Shown here piece after piece: positions 1 through 9,424 of a stretch of DNA of 64,000 nt (the first letter of the stretch is position 1; each line of letters begins with the position of its first letter). The notes under the pieces were generated by a model. The model was not told the DNA's origin. It did not search any database and saw nothing but the letters and a program-made list of their open reading frames with translations. The position numbers were made by a program, and so were the translations under genes. Source of the DNA: Sphaerisporangium siamense (lineage in GTDB: Bacteria > Actinomycetota > Actinomycetes > Streptosporangiales > Streptosporangiaceae); contig NZ_JACHND010000001.1 in assembly GCF_014205275.1 (NCBI RefSeq), forward strand, positions 5,952,001-6,016,000, given 5' to 3'.

Positions 1-63
1 CGAGGTCCTCGGGCGTCCGGCGGGGCGAGGCTGCGGCGCATCCGGCAGGCCTTCGGATATCGG

Positions 64-627
64 TCAGGCAGGGGTCGTGGCGCGGTGGCGCGTCCAGTCG
101 GCGGCGCGCAGCCGGTACAGGACGTGCGGGTGCAGCGGGCTGCCGGAGGGCACCGCGGGGTGCTCGAAGTCCTCGGCCGGGTCGCGGATCATGCCCAGGC
201 GCCGCATCACCGCCTGGGAGCGCACGTTGGTCCCCGCGGTCATGGAGATCACCTCCGTCAGGCCCGCGGGGCCGAAGCCGTGGTCCAGCGCCGCGCCGGC
301 CGCCTCGGTGGCGTACCCCCGGCCCCAGCACTCGGGGCGCAGCCGCCAGCCGACCTCGACCGCCGGGGTGAACGGCGCCGGGAAGGTCTGCCAGATCAGG
401 CCGGTGAACCCGGCGAACTCGCCGGTCTCGCGCACCTCGACCGCCCACAGGCCGAACCCGTCCTCCTCCAGGCGCGCCCGCGCCCGCCCGGCCAGCGCGT
501 CGCTCTGGTCGCGGGTCAGCGTGGCGGGGAAGTGCTCCATCACCCGGGGGTCGGCGTTCATCACGGCGAAGGGGGCCAGGTCCTCCTCGCGCCACTGGCG
601 CAGGATCAGGCGGGGCGTCTGCAACAT
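64..627 (-). CDS. GNAT-family N-acetyltransferase (RimJ/RimL type)
   Basis: A 187-aa protein with the acetyl-CoA-binding GNAT fold. It opens with TPRLILRQW and carries the pyrophosphate-binding motif RPECWGRGYATEA at residues 98-110, followed by a C-terminal N-x-x-S-x-x-V/M-R-R-L-G segment, both typical of the RimJ/RimL branch that acetylates protein N-termini or small amines. The open frame continues upstream, but the ATG at 627 is chosen because homology begins at once and the upstream part reads as low-complexity Arg/His/Pro sequence. The substrate cannot be inferred. Nothing supportable lies between its stop and base 1. Confidence 0.85.
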   Translation of the reverse strand: MLQTPRLILRQWREEDLAPFAVMNADPRVMEHFPATLTRDQSDALAGRARARLEEDGFGLWAVEVRETGEFAGFTGLIWQTFPAPFTPAVEVGWRLRPECWGRGYATEAAGAALDHGFGPAGLTEVISMTAGTNVRSQAVMRRLGMIRDPAEDFEHPAVPSGSPLHPHVLYRLRAADWTRHRATTPA

Positions 628-789
628 GCCCACATTTTCCCGAGAATCTCGGCGCACATGGCGATTGTGCCGTGGACGAGCGGGTTTGCCATGGCGTCCC
701 CCGGTGTGAACCCGGTGGACATCCGGGGATCGCCGTTCCGGGCGGCAGGGGTGGAGGGACGACCCCCGCGGGTGGGCTACAGTCGGTAG

Positions 790-945
790 TAGCCGATGTG
801 GTTTGTGTCCCCCGGGCCGCAATTACCGCCTTCACGGAATACCGTTCGGCTGGAGCCGTGTTGTGCCTCTCGCCGAGGAGGCGACCGCCACATCGGCCAC
901 AACGAAGAGCCCCCGCGGGCGCGTCCCGCGGGGGCTCTTCGTTTC
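790..945 (+). ncRNA. Candidate structured small RNA or leader RNA, family unknown
   Basis: A possible -10 element TACAGT (778-783) would start transcription near 790. The predicted RNA begins with GCCGATGTGG (792-801), which is perfectly complementary to CCACATCGGC (888-897), a 10-bp closing stem around about 86 nt. Inside are small hairpins, ACGG-AATA-CCGT and GCCTC-N8-GAGGC. It ends in a 19-bp terminator hairpin. No convincing ORF fills the segment. It could be a free small RNA or a cis-regulatory leader ending before the acyltransferase gene that starts about 155 nt further on. I do not recognise a known RNA family (not SRP, tmRNA, 6C or a familiar riboswitch core). Bases 946-1099 show nothing clear. 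Confidence 0.5.
901..943 (+). terminator. Strong intrinsic terminator
   Basis: A perfect 19-bp inverted repeat (901-919 with 925-943) has a 5-nt loop and ends in GTTT. It is the strongest hairpin seen in the window and defines the 3' end of the candidate RNA starting near 790. Its symmetry (AA before the left arm, TT in the right arm) could also let it stop transcription from the other side. Confidence 0.8.
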
Positions 946-1099
946 CCGCCACGCCGTCCCTCACCCCGGTCATAGGGGCGGCCTTCGGTCGTCTCACCAC
1001 GCGTCGTGACAGTTTGTGCACACCCGTAACACTCCGTAACGCATCGTTGCCCTGGCGAGCCGTATGGTGGTCATTGCCGTTCGCACACCGGGAGAGCAC

Positions 1100-1756
1100 G
1101 TGCTGTACCACATCATGAAGATCGCCAGCCGCCCCTTCCTTCGGCTGCTGTGGCGCCCCGAGGTCACCGGGGCCGAGCACGTCCCCGCCGCCGGCGCGGC
1201 GCTCCTGGCCTCCAACCACCTGTCCATCCTGGACTCGGTGTTCCTCCCCGCGATGCTGCCGCGCCAGGTCACCTTCGTCGCCAAGTCGGAGTACTTCACC
1301 GGAAACCGGCTGATGGCGATGGTCATGCGCGGCACCGGGCAGGTCGCCATCGACCGCGAGAGCGCCGCCGCGGCGCAGGCCATGCTGGACACCGCGCTGC
1401 GGGTGCTCGACAGCGGCGAGCTGTTCGGCATCTACCCCGAGGGCACCCGCTCCCCCGACGGGCGGCTGTACCGGGGGAAGATCGGCGTGGCGTGGCTGGC
1501 GCTGACCGCCGGGGTGCCGGTGATCCCGGTGGCCATGGTCAACACCGACCGCGTCCTGCCGCCGGGGGCCGCACTGCCGCGCATCGCGCGCATCGGCGTG
1601 CGCATCGGCGAGCCGCTCACCTTCACCGGCGACCCGGGCCGCGCGCAGGACCGCCGGGCGGTCACCGACGAGGTGATGAAGGCCATCCAGCGGCTGTCGG
1701 GCCAGCAGTACGTCCCCGCCTACGCCCGCAGGGAGGCGCCGCGGCGCGCCGCCTGA
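1100..1756 (+). CDS. 1-acyl-sn-glycerol-3-phosphate acyltransferase (PlsC family)
   Basis: A 218-aa membrane-associated acyltransferase that would transfer a fatty acyl chain to lysophosphatidic acid in phospholipid synthesis. The catalytic box NHLSILD (His40, Asp45) and the substrate-binding box YPEGTRSPDG (Glu114-Arg117) are intact, as is a later VIPVAM strand typical of the family. The GTG at 1100 follows GGGAGAG and matches family N-termini; an in-frame ATG at 1064 lacks a ribosome site. It is a single-gene unit, with the PBP gene starting 216 bp downstream. Confidence 0.88.
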   Translation: MLYHIMKIASRPFLRLLWRPEVTGAEHVPAAGAALLASNHLSILDSVFLPAMLPRQVTFVAKSEYFTGNRLMAMVMRGTGQVAIDRESAAAAQAMLDTALRVLDSGELFGIYPEGTRSPDGRLYRGKIGVAWLALTAGVPVIPVAMVNTDRVLPPGAALPRIARIGVRIGEPLTFTGDPGRAQDRRAVTDEVMKAIQRLSGQQYVPAYARREAPRRAA

Positions 1757-1972
1757 ACGCCGCTCGCCCGCCGCCCGGGCGCGGTCCGTTCGCGGCCGGA
1801 GCGCCGCCGCTCACCGGGCGTGCGCGCCCGGCCCCGTGCCGTGCCGGCCGCGCGAAACGGGCCGCCGCCACGTGCGAAGATCCACCGGCGGGGCGGTGAC
1901 CAGCCTCGATTCCCGGCGGGGGCCGGGCGGCCCGCGCTAAGCTCGGCAGGACGTCGAGACATCGGGGGTAAC

Positions 1973-3607
1973 GTGCGGCGCGGCCGTATCATCGCGATCA
2001 CGTCCGTCGCGGCCGTCGTGGTCGCGGGCGCCGCCGCCGGAGGCGCCTACTACGTCCTGCGCACCAAGGGAAGCGCGCAGGAGACCGCGCGCCACTTCGC
2101 CGCCGCCTGGGAGCGCGGCGACCTGGCCGCCATGAAGGCCGACCTGGCCGCGCCGGCGAGCGGCTTCGACGCCCTGTACGCCGAGGTGGCGAAGAATCTC
2201 GGGGTGTCGCGCACCGGCGTGCGCCTCGGCCGGGTCGCCCCGGCCGGGGACGACCGCGCGACCGCCGCCTACACCGCCACCCTGGCGTTGAAGGACACCG
2301 GCCGGTGGACCTACACCGGCGCGCTGGACCTGGTGGTGAAGGACCGCCAGTGGAAGGTCGCCTGGACGCCGGCCGCGGTGCACCCCGCGCTCACCGCCGC
2401 CACCCACCTGGACCTGAAGACCACCTGGCCCGAGCGCGCGCCGATCGCGGACTCCTCCGGCGCCCGCATCGACGGGCCCTCCGCGGGCGGCTCGGTGCAG
2501 CAGCTCGTCGGCTACCTGGACAAGGCCACCGCCAAGGACGTCGCCAAGCTCGGCGCGCCCTACCGGCCGGGCGACGCGATCGGCAGGGCGGGCCTGCAGC
2601 AGACCTTCCAGGAGCAGCTCGCCGGGACGCCCGCCACGCAGGTCGTGGTCACCGACGGCGCCAAGAAGGCTTCGCGGACGCTGACCACCATCGAAGGCTC
2701 CCCAGGGCGGCCGGTGCGCACCAGCCTGGACCCGCGGGCGCAGCGGGCCGCGGTCGCCGCGGTGCGCGACCTGCCCAAGCCCGCCTCCCTGGTGGCGATC
2801 CGGCCCTCCAGCGGCGAGATCCTGGCCGTGGTGAACAACCGCGGGGGCTTCAACCGCGCGCTCGACGGCCGCTACCCTCCCGGGTCGACGTTCAAGACCG
2901 TCACCGCGGCGGGGCTGATCGCCGCGGGCGTCACTCCGGGGCAGAAGGTCACCTGCCCCAAGAAGGTCAACGTGGGCGGGCTGGAGATCCGCAACTCCGA
3001 CCACGAGGCGTTCGGCTCGCTGTCCTTCCTGGACTCCTACGCCCACTCCTGCAACACCACCTTCGCGCCGCTTGCGGCCCGCCACCTGGGCGAGGGCGGG
3101 CTGGAGCGCATCGCCGGGCGGCTGGGCTTCAACCAGCCGCTGGACATCGGCGTCCCGGCGACCCGGGGCAGCATGCCCGCGCCGACCGGCCTCGCCGACC
3201 TGGCGGCCGAGTCCTTCGGCCAGGGGCGCATCACCGCCAGCCCGCTGGTGATGGCCACCGTGGCCGCCGCGGTGGCCGACGGGTCCTGGCGCCCGCCCAC
3301 GCTGGTGCCCGCGCTGCCGCAGAAGGCCGCGCCGCAGCCGCTGCCGCCGGGCGTGGCCGGGCATCTGCGCACGATGATGGCCGCGGTGGTCACCAAGGGG
3401 ACGGCCAAGCGTGCGGGGCTGCCCGCGGGCACCGTCGGCAAGACCGGCACCGCCGAGTTCGGCACCGGGCCCAAGCTGGACTCCCACGCGTGGTTCATCG
3501 GTTTCCGCGGCGAGGTGGCCTTCGCGGTGGTGGTGGAGGCCGGAGGGATGGGCGGCGAGGTCGCCGCGCCGGTGGCGGCACGTTTCCTGCGCGGCCTCGG
3601 CCGCTGA
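1973..3607 (+). CDS. Penicillin-binding transpeptidase with NTF2-like N-terminal domain
   Basis: A 544-aa class B-type penicillin-binding protein. A short cytoplasmic start and one membrane segment (about residues 5-25) are followed by an NTF2-like MecA_N-type domain (residues about 35-160, beginning with ETARHFAAAWERGD), a linker region and the D,D-transpeptidase domain. Active-site motifs are STFK (Ser305), SCN (Ser359) and KTGTAE (Lys490). It should cross-link peptidoglycan on the outer face of the membrane. The GTG at 1973 is preferred because the membrane anchor follows at once; the open frame extends upstream to 1820 through low-complexity sequence. The architecture resembles the MecA/PBP2a and actinomycete PBP families, but resistance to beta-lactams cannot be deduced. 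Confidence 0.9.
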   Translation: MRRGRIIAITSVAAVVVAGAAAGGAYYVLRTKGSAQETARHFAAAWERGDLAAMKADLAAPASGFDALYAEVAKNLGVSRTGVRLGRVAPAGDDRATAAYTATLALKDTGRWTYTGALDLVVKDRQWKVAWTPAAVHPALTAATHLDLKTTWPERAPIADSSGARIDGPSAGGSVQQLVGYLDKATAKDVAKLGAPYRPGDAIGRAGLQQTFQEQLAGTPATQVVVTDGAKKASRTLTTIEGSPGRPVRTSLDPRAQRAAVAAVRDLPKPASLVAIRPSSGEILAVVNNRGGFNRALDGRYPPGSTFKTVTAAGLIAAGVTPGQKVTCPKKVNVGGLEIRNSDHEAFGSLSFLDSYAHSCNTTFAPLAARHLGEGGLERIAGRLGFNQPLDIGVPATRGSMPAPTGLADLAAESFGQGRITASPLVMATVAAAVADGSWRPPTLVPALPQKAAPQPLPPGVAGHLRTMMAAVVTKGTAKRAGLPAGTVGKTGTAEFGTGPKLDSHAWFIGFRGEVAFAVVVEAGGMGGEVAAPVAARFLRGLGR

Positions 3608-3625
3608 CCGGGGCGCGCCCCGGCG

Positions 3626-3922
3626 TCACATCGGCAGGGCCGCCGCCTCGTTGCGGAACACCATGATCAGCAACGTCGCGATGAGGGTGGCGATCAGGAT
3701 CCAGCTCACCAGGATGATGATCGTCGACCTGCTCGGGCCCCTGCGCCGGCGGCCGGCGCCGGCGGCACGGGCGGCGCGGGCGGCGCGCTTGCGGTCGCCG
3801 GCCTCCTTGCGCACGACGCGCTCGTTGAACGACTCCAGGCGGGCGGCCAGCCGGGGGTCGTCATCGGTGAGATGACTCTCGATCTGGGCGAGCAAGCGCT
3901 CCTCGTCCTGCGACCAGGCCAT
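3626..3922 (-). CDS. DUF3040 family small membrane protein
   Basis: A 98-aa protein. It has an N-terminal amphipathic part that opens MAWSQDEERLLAQIE and includes DPRLAARL, a basic Ala/Arg stretch and one or two hydrophobic segments near the C-terminus (STIIILVSWILIATLIATLL). This is the usual DUF3040 layout in actinomycetes, where members are short membrane proteins of unknown role. It converges on the PBP gene, whose stop lies 18 bp away, and is divergent from the radical SAM gene with a shared 138-bp promoter region. Confidence 0.85.
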   Translation of the reverse strand: MAWSQDEERLLAQIESHLTDDDPRLAARLESFNERVVRKEAGDRKRAARAARAAGAGRRRRGPSRSTIIILVSWILIATLIATLLIMVFRNEAAALPM

Positions 3923-4023
3923 GCCGAACCTCCCGGCGACGCAAGCGGTGTGAGCACGATCCTCCCCATGATGAAGATCTTTAGCCTTCCCGTGGTCCGC
4001 TTTTTGCCCGGCGTTTCGCTGAG

Positions 4024-4060
4024 TTGCGATCTCGCTCGAATGCCTGTTCTAATCAAGGTC
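4024..4060 (+). promoter_or_regulatory. SOS-type (LexA-like) box inside a leaderless promoter
   Basis: TCGAATGCCTGTTCTA at 4036-4051 matches the actinobacterial LexA box TCGAAC-N4-GTTCGA at 10 of 12 positions with exact spacing. It sits between a -35-like TTGCGA (4024-4029) and overlaps a -10-like TCTAAT (4048-4053) separated by 18 bp. The predicted start site is the A of the ATG at 4061, so the transcript would be leaderless. LexA binding here would block RNA polymerase. Confidence 0.65.
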
Positions 4061-5092
4061 ATGCGCTGGGACAACTTGCGCCTGACCGATCCGCCGGAGC
4101 AGGCGGCGCCGACCGTGCCGCTGATCCCCCGCGGCGCGGTGGCCACCACCTTCGACACCCCCGAGTTCCGCGGCATGACCTTCTACGAGGTCCAGGCCCG
4201 CTCGATCATCAACCGCGTCCCGGCGGCCAGCCACGTCCCCTTCCAGTGGACGATCAACCCCTACCGCGGCTGCAGCCACGCCTGCGTGTACTGCTTCGCC
4301 CGCCGCAGCCACGAGTACCTCGAAATGGACTCCGGGCGCGACTTCGACTCCAAGATCGTGGTGAAGGTGAACGCGGCCGAACTGGCCCGCCGCGAGCTGG
4401 CCGCGCCGCGCTGGGGCGGCCACCCGATCGCCATGGGCACCAACGTCGACTGCTACCAGCGCGCCGAAGGCCGCTACCGGCTGATGCCGGGCGTCCTCGC
4501 CGCGCTGCGCGACTTCCGCAACCCCTTCTCCATCCTCACCAAGGGCGCGCTGATCCTGCGCGACCTGGAATTGCTGGCCGAGGCCGCCGAGGTCACCGAC
4601 GTCGGCACCGCGGTGTCGGTGGGGTTCACCGACGACGAGCTGTGGCGGGCGGTCGAGCCCGGCACGCCCCGTCCGTCCCGCCGCCTGGAGGTCTGCGCCA
4701 CCCTGGCGGCCCGGGGGCTGCGGTGCTCGGTGCTGATGGCGCCGATCCTGCCCTACCTGTCGGACTCCCCCGCCCGGCTGGCCCGCACGGTGCGGGCCAT
4801 CGCCGAGGCCGGGGCCACCGGCGTCACCCCCATCGTGCTGCACCTGCGGCCGGGGGCGCGCGAGTGGTTCATGGCCTGGCTCGCCCGCGAGCATCCCGGC
4901 CTGGTGCCGCGCTACCAGGAGTTGTACGGCCGGGGCGCCTATGCGCCGAAGGCCTACCAGCAGCGCGTCGCCGGGCAGGTCCGCGAGCTGGCCGAGGCGT
5001 GCGGGCTCGGCGGCCGATCGTCCTCCTCCTCGCGGGGCGCCCCGCCCGGGCCGCCGGCCTCCGCCGGGCCGGAGCAGCTGACCCTGCTCTGA
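4061..5092 (+). CDS. Rv2578c-family radical SAM protein
   Basis: A 343-aa radical SAM enzyme with the cluster-binding motif CSHACVYC (Cys71, Cys75, Cys78) preceded by INPYRGC, the signature of the spore-photoproduct-lyase-like / Rv2578c group. The remaining TIM-barrel strands are present (SILTKGALILRD, VSVGFTDDELW, VLMAPILPYLSD). The C-terminal 30 residues are Ser/Gly/Pro-rich and probably unstructured. The start at 4061 is set by the leaderless promoter directly upstream. The SOS-type box suggests DNA-damage induction, which fits a DNA-repair or nucleic-acid-modification role, but the substrate is unknown. From memory, the M. tuberculosis homologue has been linked to the LexA regulon. Confidence 0.85.
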   Translation: MRWDNLRLTDPPEQAAPTVPLIPRGAVATTFDTPEFRGMTFYEVQARSIINRVPAASHVPFQWTINPYRGCSHACVYCFARRSHEYLEMDSGRDFDSKIVVKVNAAELARRELAAPRWGGHPIAMGTNVDCYQRAEGRYRLMPGVLAALRDFRNPFSILTKGALILRDLELLAEAAEVTDVGTAVSVGFTDDELWRAVEPGTPRPSRRLEVCATLAARGLRCSVLMAPILPYLSDSPARLARTVRAIAEAGATGVTPIVLHLRPGAREWFMAWLAREHPGLVPRYQELYGRGAYAPKAYQQRVAGQVRELAEACGLGGRSSSSSRGAPPGPPASAGPEQLTLL

Positions 5093-5209
5093 CGGCCCGA
5101 AAGAAAGCGGCATATGGGTGGTTCACTCCGGCGATGGGTATTTAACGCGGCGATGCTGCCTATATGGCGCATTGTCAGCCAATAGCGACTCAGCCATACG
5201 GGGGAAACC

Positions 5210-5347
5210 ATGGCCGGAACGCGGAAGAAGTCCACCAAGGCCACTGGAAAGGCCAAGAAGGCGTCCATCAAGGCCACGCGCGAGACCAGACAGGATAAAC
5301 GCGAGGACGACGACAAGCGCGAGGTCCGGGCCGACGAGACCCGCTGA
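5210..5347 (+). CDS. Small lysine-rich basic protein (45 aa)
   Basis: An ATG at 5210, preceded by GGGGGA at a good distance, opens a 45-codon frame ending in TGA at 5347. The product begins MAGTRKKSTKATGKAKKA and ends in a strongly charged Asp/Glu/Lys/Arg tail, with no hydrophobic segment. It resembles the short Lys/Ala-rich tails of actinobacterial histone-like proteins but has no recognisable domain. Codons such as AAA, GAT and ACT are unusual for the region. It stands alone between the radical SAM gene and the tricorn protease gene. I do not recognise the family; a nucleic-acid-binding role is only a guess from charge. Confidence 0.5.
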   Translation: MAGTRKKSTKATGKAKKASIKATRETRQDKREDDDKREVRADETR

Positions 5348-5717
5348 CCTCCCCGGGCGCCGGCCCCCGGCCGCCACCCGAGGCCGGGACCGCGCGCCCG
5401 CCCCCCCCTGCTCGCTGCGGCGCCGGCGCACAGCCGCGGCACAGAAGGGACGGCGCACAACCGGGCCCGAGAGCGGCGCGCGGACGGAACGCGGCCCGGC
5501 GCGCGGCGTGACGCGGCGGAGGCGCCGCCCGGGCAGGGCCGTCCCGCGACCGCGCCCGCCCGGCCGGTCGCCCGGGGGTATTACTCTCTGACCTGGAATG
5601 ACAGGTATTGCGAAGTACGCGGCTTTCTTTGACGGCGAACGGACGCGTTCACGTCTCGACGCGCGCGGCCCGGGTGCCTGATCATGGATACCCCCGTCCC
5701 CCCGAACGCGAGGATCG
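5348..5717. other. Intergenic region without a recognised gene
   Basis: This stretch of 370 bases is mostly very G+C-rich (5348-5575), then turns less G+C-rich at 5580-5700. The latter part probably holds the promoter for the tricorn protease gene, but no clear -35/-10 pair can be assigned. No ORF with convincing composition was found on either strand. Confidence 0.4.
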
Positions 5718-8700
5718 ATGTCGGCATACGCGCGCTTCCCCACGATCTTCGGCGATGAGATCGTCTTCGCCGCAGAGGACGATCTGTGGATGGTCCCCGC
5801 CACCGGCGGGCGGGCCTTCCGCCTGACCGCCGGGGTCGCCGAGGCCGCCTATCCCCGCTTCTCCCCCGACGGCTCCCAGATCGCCTACGTCGGCCGTGAG
5901 GAAGGCCCGGAAGAGGTCTACGTCATGCCCTCCGAGGGCGGCGCCGCCACCCGGCTGACCTACGACGACGCCGTGTGCACGATCGCCGGGTGGGACTCCG
6001 GCGGCGCCGTGCTGTACGCCAGCGACGAGGGCCAGCCCATCGGCCGCCGCCGCTGGCTGCACCGCATCCGCCCCGGCGGCCGTGCCGAGCGCCTGCCCTA
6101 CGGCCCGGCCAACACCATCTCCCACGGTCCCGGCGGCGGCGTGGTCATCGGCCGCAACACCGCCGACCCCGCGCGCTGGAAGCGCTACCGCGGCGGCACC
6201 GCCGGCGACCTGTGGGTGGACGCGAACGGCGACGGCGAGTTCGCCCGGCTCATCAGCCTGGCCGGGAACCTGGCCTCCCCTTGCTGGATCGGCGAGCGCG
6301 TCTACTTCCTGTCCGATCACGAGGGCGTGGGCAACGTCTACTCCTGCACCCCCGACGGCCGGGACCTGCGCCGCCACACCGACCACGCCGACTACTACGC
6401 CCGCAACCTCACCGGCGACGGCCGGCGTCTGGTCTACCACGCCGGCGCCGAGCTGTACGTCCTGGACGCGGCCGACGGCGAGACGCGCCGCGTGGAGGTC
6501 CGGCTGGGCAGCCCGCGCACCCAGCGCAACCGCCGGTTCGTCCCCGCCGCCCACTACCTCGACAGCGCCACCCTCTCCCCCGACGGCAGCGGCCTGGCCA
6601 TCACCACGCGCGGCAAGGCCTACTCCTTCGGCGGCTGGGAGGGCCCGGTCCGCCAGCACGGCGAGGCCGACGGCGTCCGCTACCGCCTGCTGACCTGGTT
6701 GCGCGACGCCGAGCGGCTGGTGGCCGCCGCCAGCGACGAGGGCGACCGCGAGGTGCTGGTCGTGCTCGCCGCCGACGGCGCCACCCCCGCCCGGCGGCTG
6801 GACCACCTGGACACCGGCCGCGCCATCTCCCTGGCCGTCTGTCCCGGCGCCGACCGCGTCGCGATCGCCAACCACCGCAACGAACTGCTGATCATCGACC
6901 TGCCCGCCGACGGCGAGGCCGTCATGACCGTCGCCGACCGCAGCGGCTTCGGCCGCATCGAGGACCCGGTGTGGTCCAGAGACGGAGACTGGCTGGCCTA
7001 CACCCGCCCGGAGTCCGCGCAGACCACCGCGATCCGGCTGTACGAGATGGCGACCGGCGAGTCGCGCGCGGCGACCCGGCCCGTGCTGCGCGACCGCGGG
7101 CCCGCCTTCGACCCCGAGGGCCGCTACCTGTACTTCATCGGCGAACGGGTCTTCAACCCCGTCTTCGACGAGCTGCAGTTCGACCTGGGCTTCCCCCTGG
7201 GCACCCGCCCGTACGCGGTGGCGCTGCGCGCCGACGTCGGCTCGCCGTTCGTCTCCGAGCCGCGACCCCTGACCGGCGATGCCGGCACCTCGGCCAAGGA
7301 CGACCCCAAGGACGACCCCGACGAGGACTCCGGCGCGGACACCAGTGCGGACACCAGTGCGGACACCGCTCCCGACGGCGACACCGGCAGCGGCGACGAC
7401 CCCGGCGAGCAGGGCGAGGAGGAGACCGGCGGGCTGACCATCGACTTCGACGGCATCGACCGCCGCGTCGTCGCCTTCCCCGTCCCCGAGGGCCGCTACG
7501 ACCGCGTGGCCGCCACCAAGGACAAGGTCCTGTTCACCTCCTCCCCCGTCCAGGGCAGCCGCGGCGACGACTACGCCGACCCGCCCTCGGCCACCCTGCA
7601 GGCCTACGACCTGACCCGGCAGAAGCTGGAGACGCTGGTCTCGGGCGTCGCCGACTTCCAGATCGGCCCCGACGGCGCGACCCTGCTGTACCGCTCGCGC
7701 CGCCGCCTGCGCGTGGTCAAGGCCGGCGAGACCCCGCCCGAGGACGACTCGGCCACCCGCTCCGGCGGGTGGATCGACCTGGACCGGGTCAAGGTCTCGG
7801 TGAACCCCGCCGCCGAGTGGCGGCAGATGTTCCGCGAGGCCTGGCGGCTGCAGCGCGAGCACTTCTGGGACCAGGACATGGCCGGGGTGGACTGGGACGC
7901 CGTCTACGACCGCTACCTGCCCCTGGTCGACCGGGTCGGCACCCGCGGCGAGTTCTCCGACCTGCTGTGGGAGGTCCAGGGCGAGCTCGGCACCTCCCAC
8001 GCCTACGAGAGCGGCGGGGAGTACCGCCCCCGGCCCCACTACTCCCAGGGCAAGCTCGGCGTCGACTGGTCCTACGCCGACGGCGTGCACACCATCGCCC
8101 GCGTCCTGCGCGGCGACCCCTGGGACCCGGAGTCCACCTCGCCGCTCAACCGGCCCGGCCTGGACGTACGGCCCGGCGACGCGGTGGTGGCGATCAACGG
8201 CCGTCCCGTCGAAGGCCCCGACGGCCCGGCGCGGCTGCTGGTCAACCAGGCCGACCAGGAGGTCGAGCTGACCATCAGGCGCGGCGACGCCAAGCCCCGC
8301 ACGATCGTCGTCAAGGCCGCCTCCGACGAGCAGCCCGCCCGCTACCGCGACTGGGTGGAGTCCAACCGGCGGCGCACCCACGAACGCACCGGCGGCAGGA
8401 TCGGCTACCTCCACATCCCCGACATGGGCGTGGGCGGCTACGCCGAGTTCCACCGCGGCTTCCTGGCCGAGTACGACCGCGAGGGGCTGGTGGTGGACGT
8501 CCGCTTCAACGGCGGCGGCTTCGTCTCCGGCCTGCTGATGCAGAAGCTCGCCCGGCGGCGGCTGGGCTACGACTTCCCGCGCTGGAGCGTCCCCGAGCCC
8601 TACCCCGCCGAGTCGCCGCGCGGCCCGATGGTGGCCATCACCAACGAGTTCGCCGGCTCCGACGGCGACATCTTCAGCCACACCTTCAAGCTGCTGCGCC

Positions 8701-9020
8701 TCGGCCCGCTGATCGGCAAGCGGACCTGGGGCGGGGTGATCGGCATCTGGCCGCGCCACCGGCTGGCCGACGGCACGGTCACCACCCAGCCGGAGTTCTC
8801 CTTCGCCTTCGACGACGTCGGCTGGCGGGTGGAGAACTACGGCACCGACCCCGACATCGAGGTCGACATCACCCCGCAGGACTACGCGCGCGGCGTGGAC
8901 ACCCAGCTCGAACGCGCCATCGACGTCGCCCTGGAGCAGCTGGCGGAAAACCCGCCCCACACCCCGCGCCCGGCCGACCGCCCCCACCTGGGCGCCCCAC
9001 CCCTGCCGCCCCGCGCCTGA
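5718..9020 (+). CDS. Tricorn protease homologue, S41 family
   Basis: A 1,100-aa cytosolic peptidase of the tricorn type, which cleaves oligopeptides produced by the proteasome. The order is two beta-propellers (about residues 1-310 and 315-670, with the repeated [19 protein letters not shown] blade signature), a C1 helical domain, a PDZ domain (about 770-860) and the C2 serine-protease core. Residues aligned with the catalytic set are Ser760-His761 (GTSHAYE), Ser981 (AGSDGDIF) and Glu1039 (VENYGTDPD). An Asp/Glu/Thr-rich insert of about 45 residues around 525-570 contains short repeats of ADTS and is likely a flexible loop in the second propeller. The length is close to the archaeal enzyme. 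The start is the ATG at 5718 after GAGG. Confidence 0.93.
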   Translation: MSAYARFPTIFGDEIVFAAEDDLWMVPATGGRAFRLTAGVAEAAYPRFSPDGSQIAYVGREEGPEEVYVMPSEGGAATRLTYDDAVCTIAGWDSGGAVLYASDEGQPIGRRRWLHRIRPGGRAERLPYGPANTISHGPGGGVVIGRNTADPARWKRYRGGTAGDLWVDANGDGEFARLISLAGNLASPCWIGERVYFLSDHEGVGNVYSCTPDGRDLRRHTDHADYYARNLTGDGRRLVYHAGAELYVLDAADGETRRVEVRLGSPRTQRNRRFVPAAHYLDSATLSPDGSGLAITTRGKAYSFGGWEGPVRQHGEADGVRYRLLTWLRDAERLVAAASDEGDREVLVVLAADGATPARRLDHLDTGRAISLAVCPGADRVAIANHRNELLIIDLPADGEAVMTVADRSGFGRIEDPVWSRDGDWLAYTRPESAQTTAIRLYEMATGESRAATRPVLRDRGPAFDPEGRYLYFIGERVFNPVFDELQFDLGFPLGTRPYAVALRADVGSPFVSEPRPLTGDAGTSAKDDPKDDPDEDSGADTSADTSADTAPDGDTGSGDDPGEQGEEETGGLTIDFDGIDRRVVAFPVPEGRYDRVAATKDKVLFTSSPVQGSRGDDYADPPSATLQAYDLTRQKLETLVSGVADFQIGPDGATLLYRSRRRLRVVKAGETPPEDDSATRSGGWIDLDRVKVSVNPAAEWRQMFREAWRLQREHFWDQDMAGVDWDAVYDRYLPLVDRVGTRGEFSDLLWEVQGELGTSHAYESGGEYRPRPHYSQGKLGVDWSYADGVHTIARVLRGDPWDPESTSPLNRPGLDVRPGDAVVAINGRPVEGPDGPARLLVNQADQEVELTIRRGDAKPRTIVVKAASDEQPARYRDWVESNRRRTHERTGGRIGYLHIPDMGVGGYAEFHRGFLAEYDREGLVVDVRFNGGGFVSGLLMQKLARRRLGYDFPRWSVPEPYPAESPRGPMVAITNEFAGSDGDIFSHTFKLLRLGPLIGKRTWGGVIGIWPRHRLADGTVTTQPEFSFAFDDVGWRVENYGTDPDIEVDITPQDYARGVDTQLERAIDVALEQLAENPPHTPRPADRPHLGAPPLPPRA

Positions 9021-9097
9021 TCACCCGCCCTCAGCCACCGACCGACCCGCCCGCCCTCGGGACGGTCACGGTCTGCGTAGAGCTCGATGGAGCGTGC

Positions 9098-9415
9098 TCA
9101 CTTACTGCTGCTTTCGGCCGCCCGGGTGAGGACGATGTCCAGCAGGCCGGGGAAGCGGGACTCCAGTTCGCCGCGGCGCAGGGTGAGGTAGAGCTTGCGG
9201 CCCGCGCGGCGCTGGTGGATCACTCCGCTCTCGCGAAGGATCCGCCAGTGGCTGGTCATGCTCGACTTGGGCACGTCAGGAAGGATCTCGCCGCAGAACC
9301 GCTCTTCGCCGGAGGCCAGGGCCCGCGCGATGCCCAGCCGGACCGGATGCCCGAGCGCCGCGAGCACATCGACCAGCTCGATCTCCTCAGCGTCGGGATG
9401 GTGCAGTTCTGCCAT
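9098..9415 (-). CDS. ArsR-type winged-helix transcriptional regulator
   Basis: A 105-aa DNA-binding regulator. The winged helix runs over about residues 15-90 with LAALGHPVRLGIARAL at the start and the recognition region KSSMTSHWRILRESGVI followed by the wing RRAGRKLYLTL. The metal-site cysteines of classical ArsR are not evident (one Cys only), so it is probably a non-metal-sensing member. A -10-like TACAGT ends 7 nt before the ATG at 9415, suggesting a leaderless transcript. It is divergent from the hydrolase gene at 9542, and three identical-type operators lie between them, pointing to autoregulation and control of the hydrolase. Confidence 0.85.
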   Translation of the reverse strand: MAELHHPDAEEIELVDVLAALGHPVRLGIARALASGEERFCGEILPDVPKSSMTSHWRILRESGVIHQRRAGRKLYLTLRRGELESRFPGLLDIVLTRAAESSSK

Positions 9416-9424
9416 GACTACCAC

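Noticed and set aside
1..63. Possible end or start of another gene at the left edge
   Set aside because: Too short and no frame shows recognisable sequence.
5682..8987. An 1,101-codon minus-strand frame opposite the tricorn gene
   Set aside because: Antisense shadow; low-complexity composition and no ribosome site, while the plus strand has full tricorn domains.
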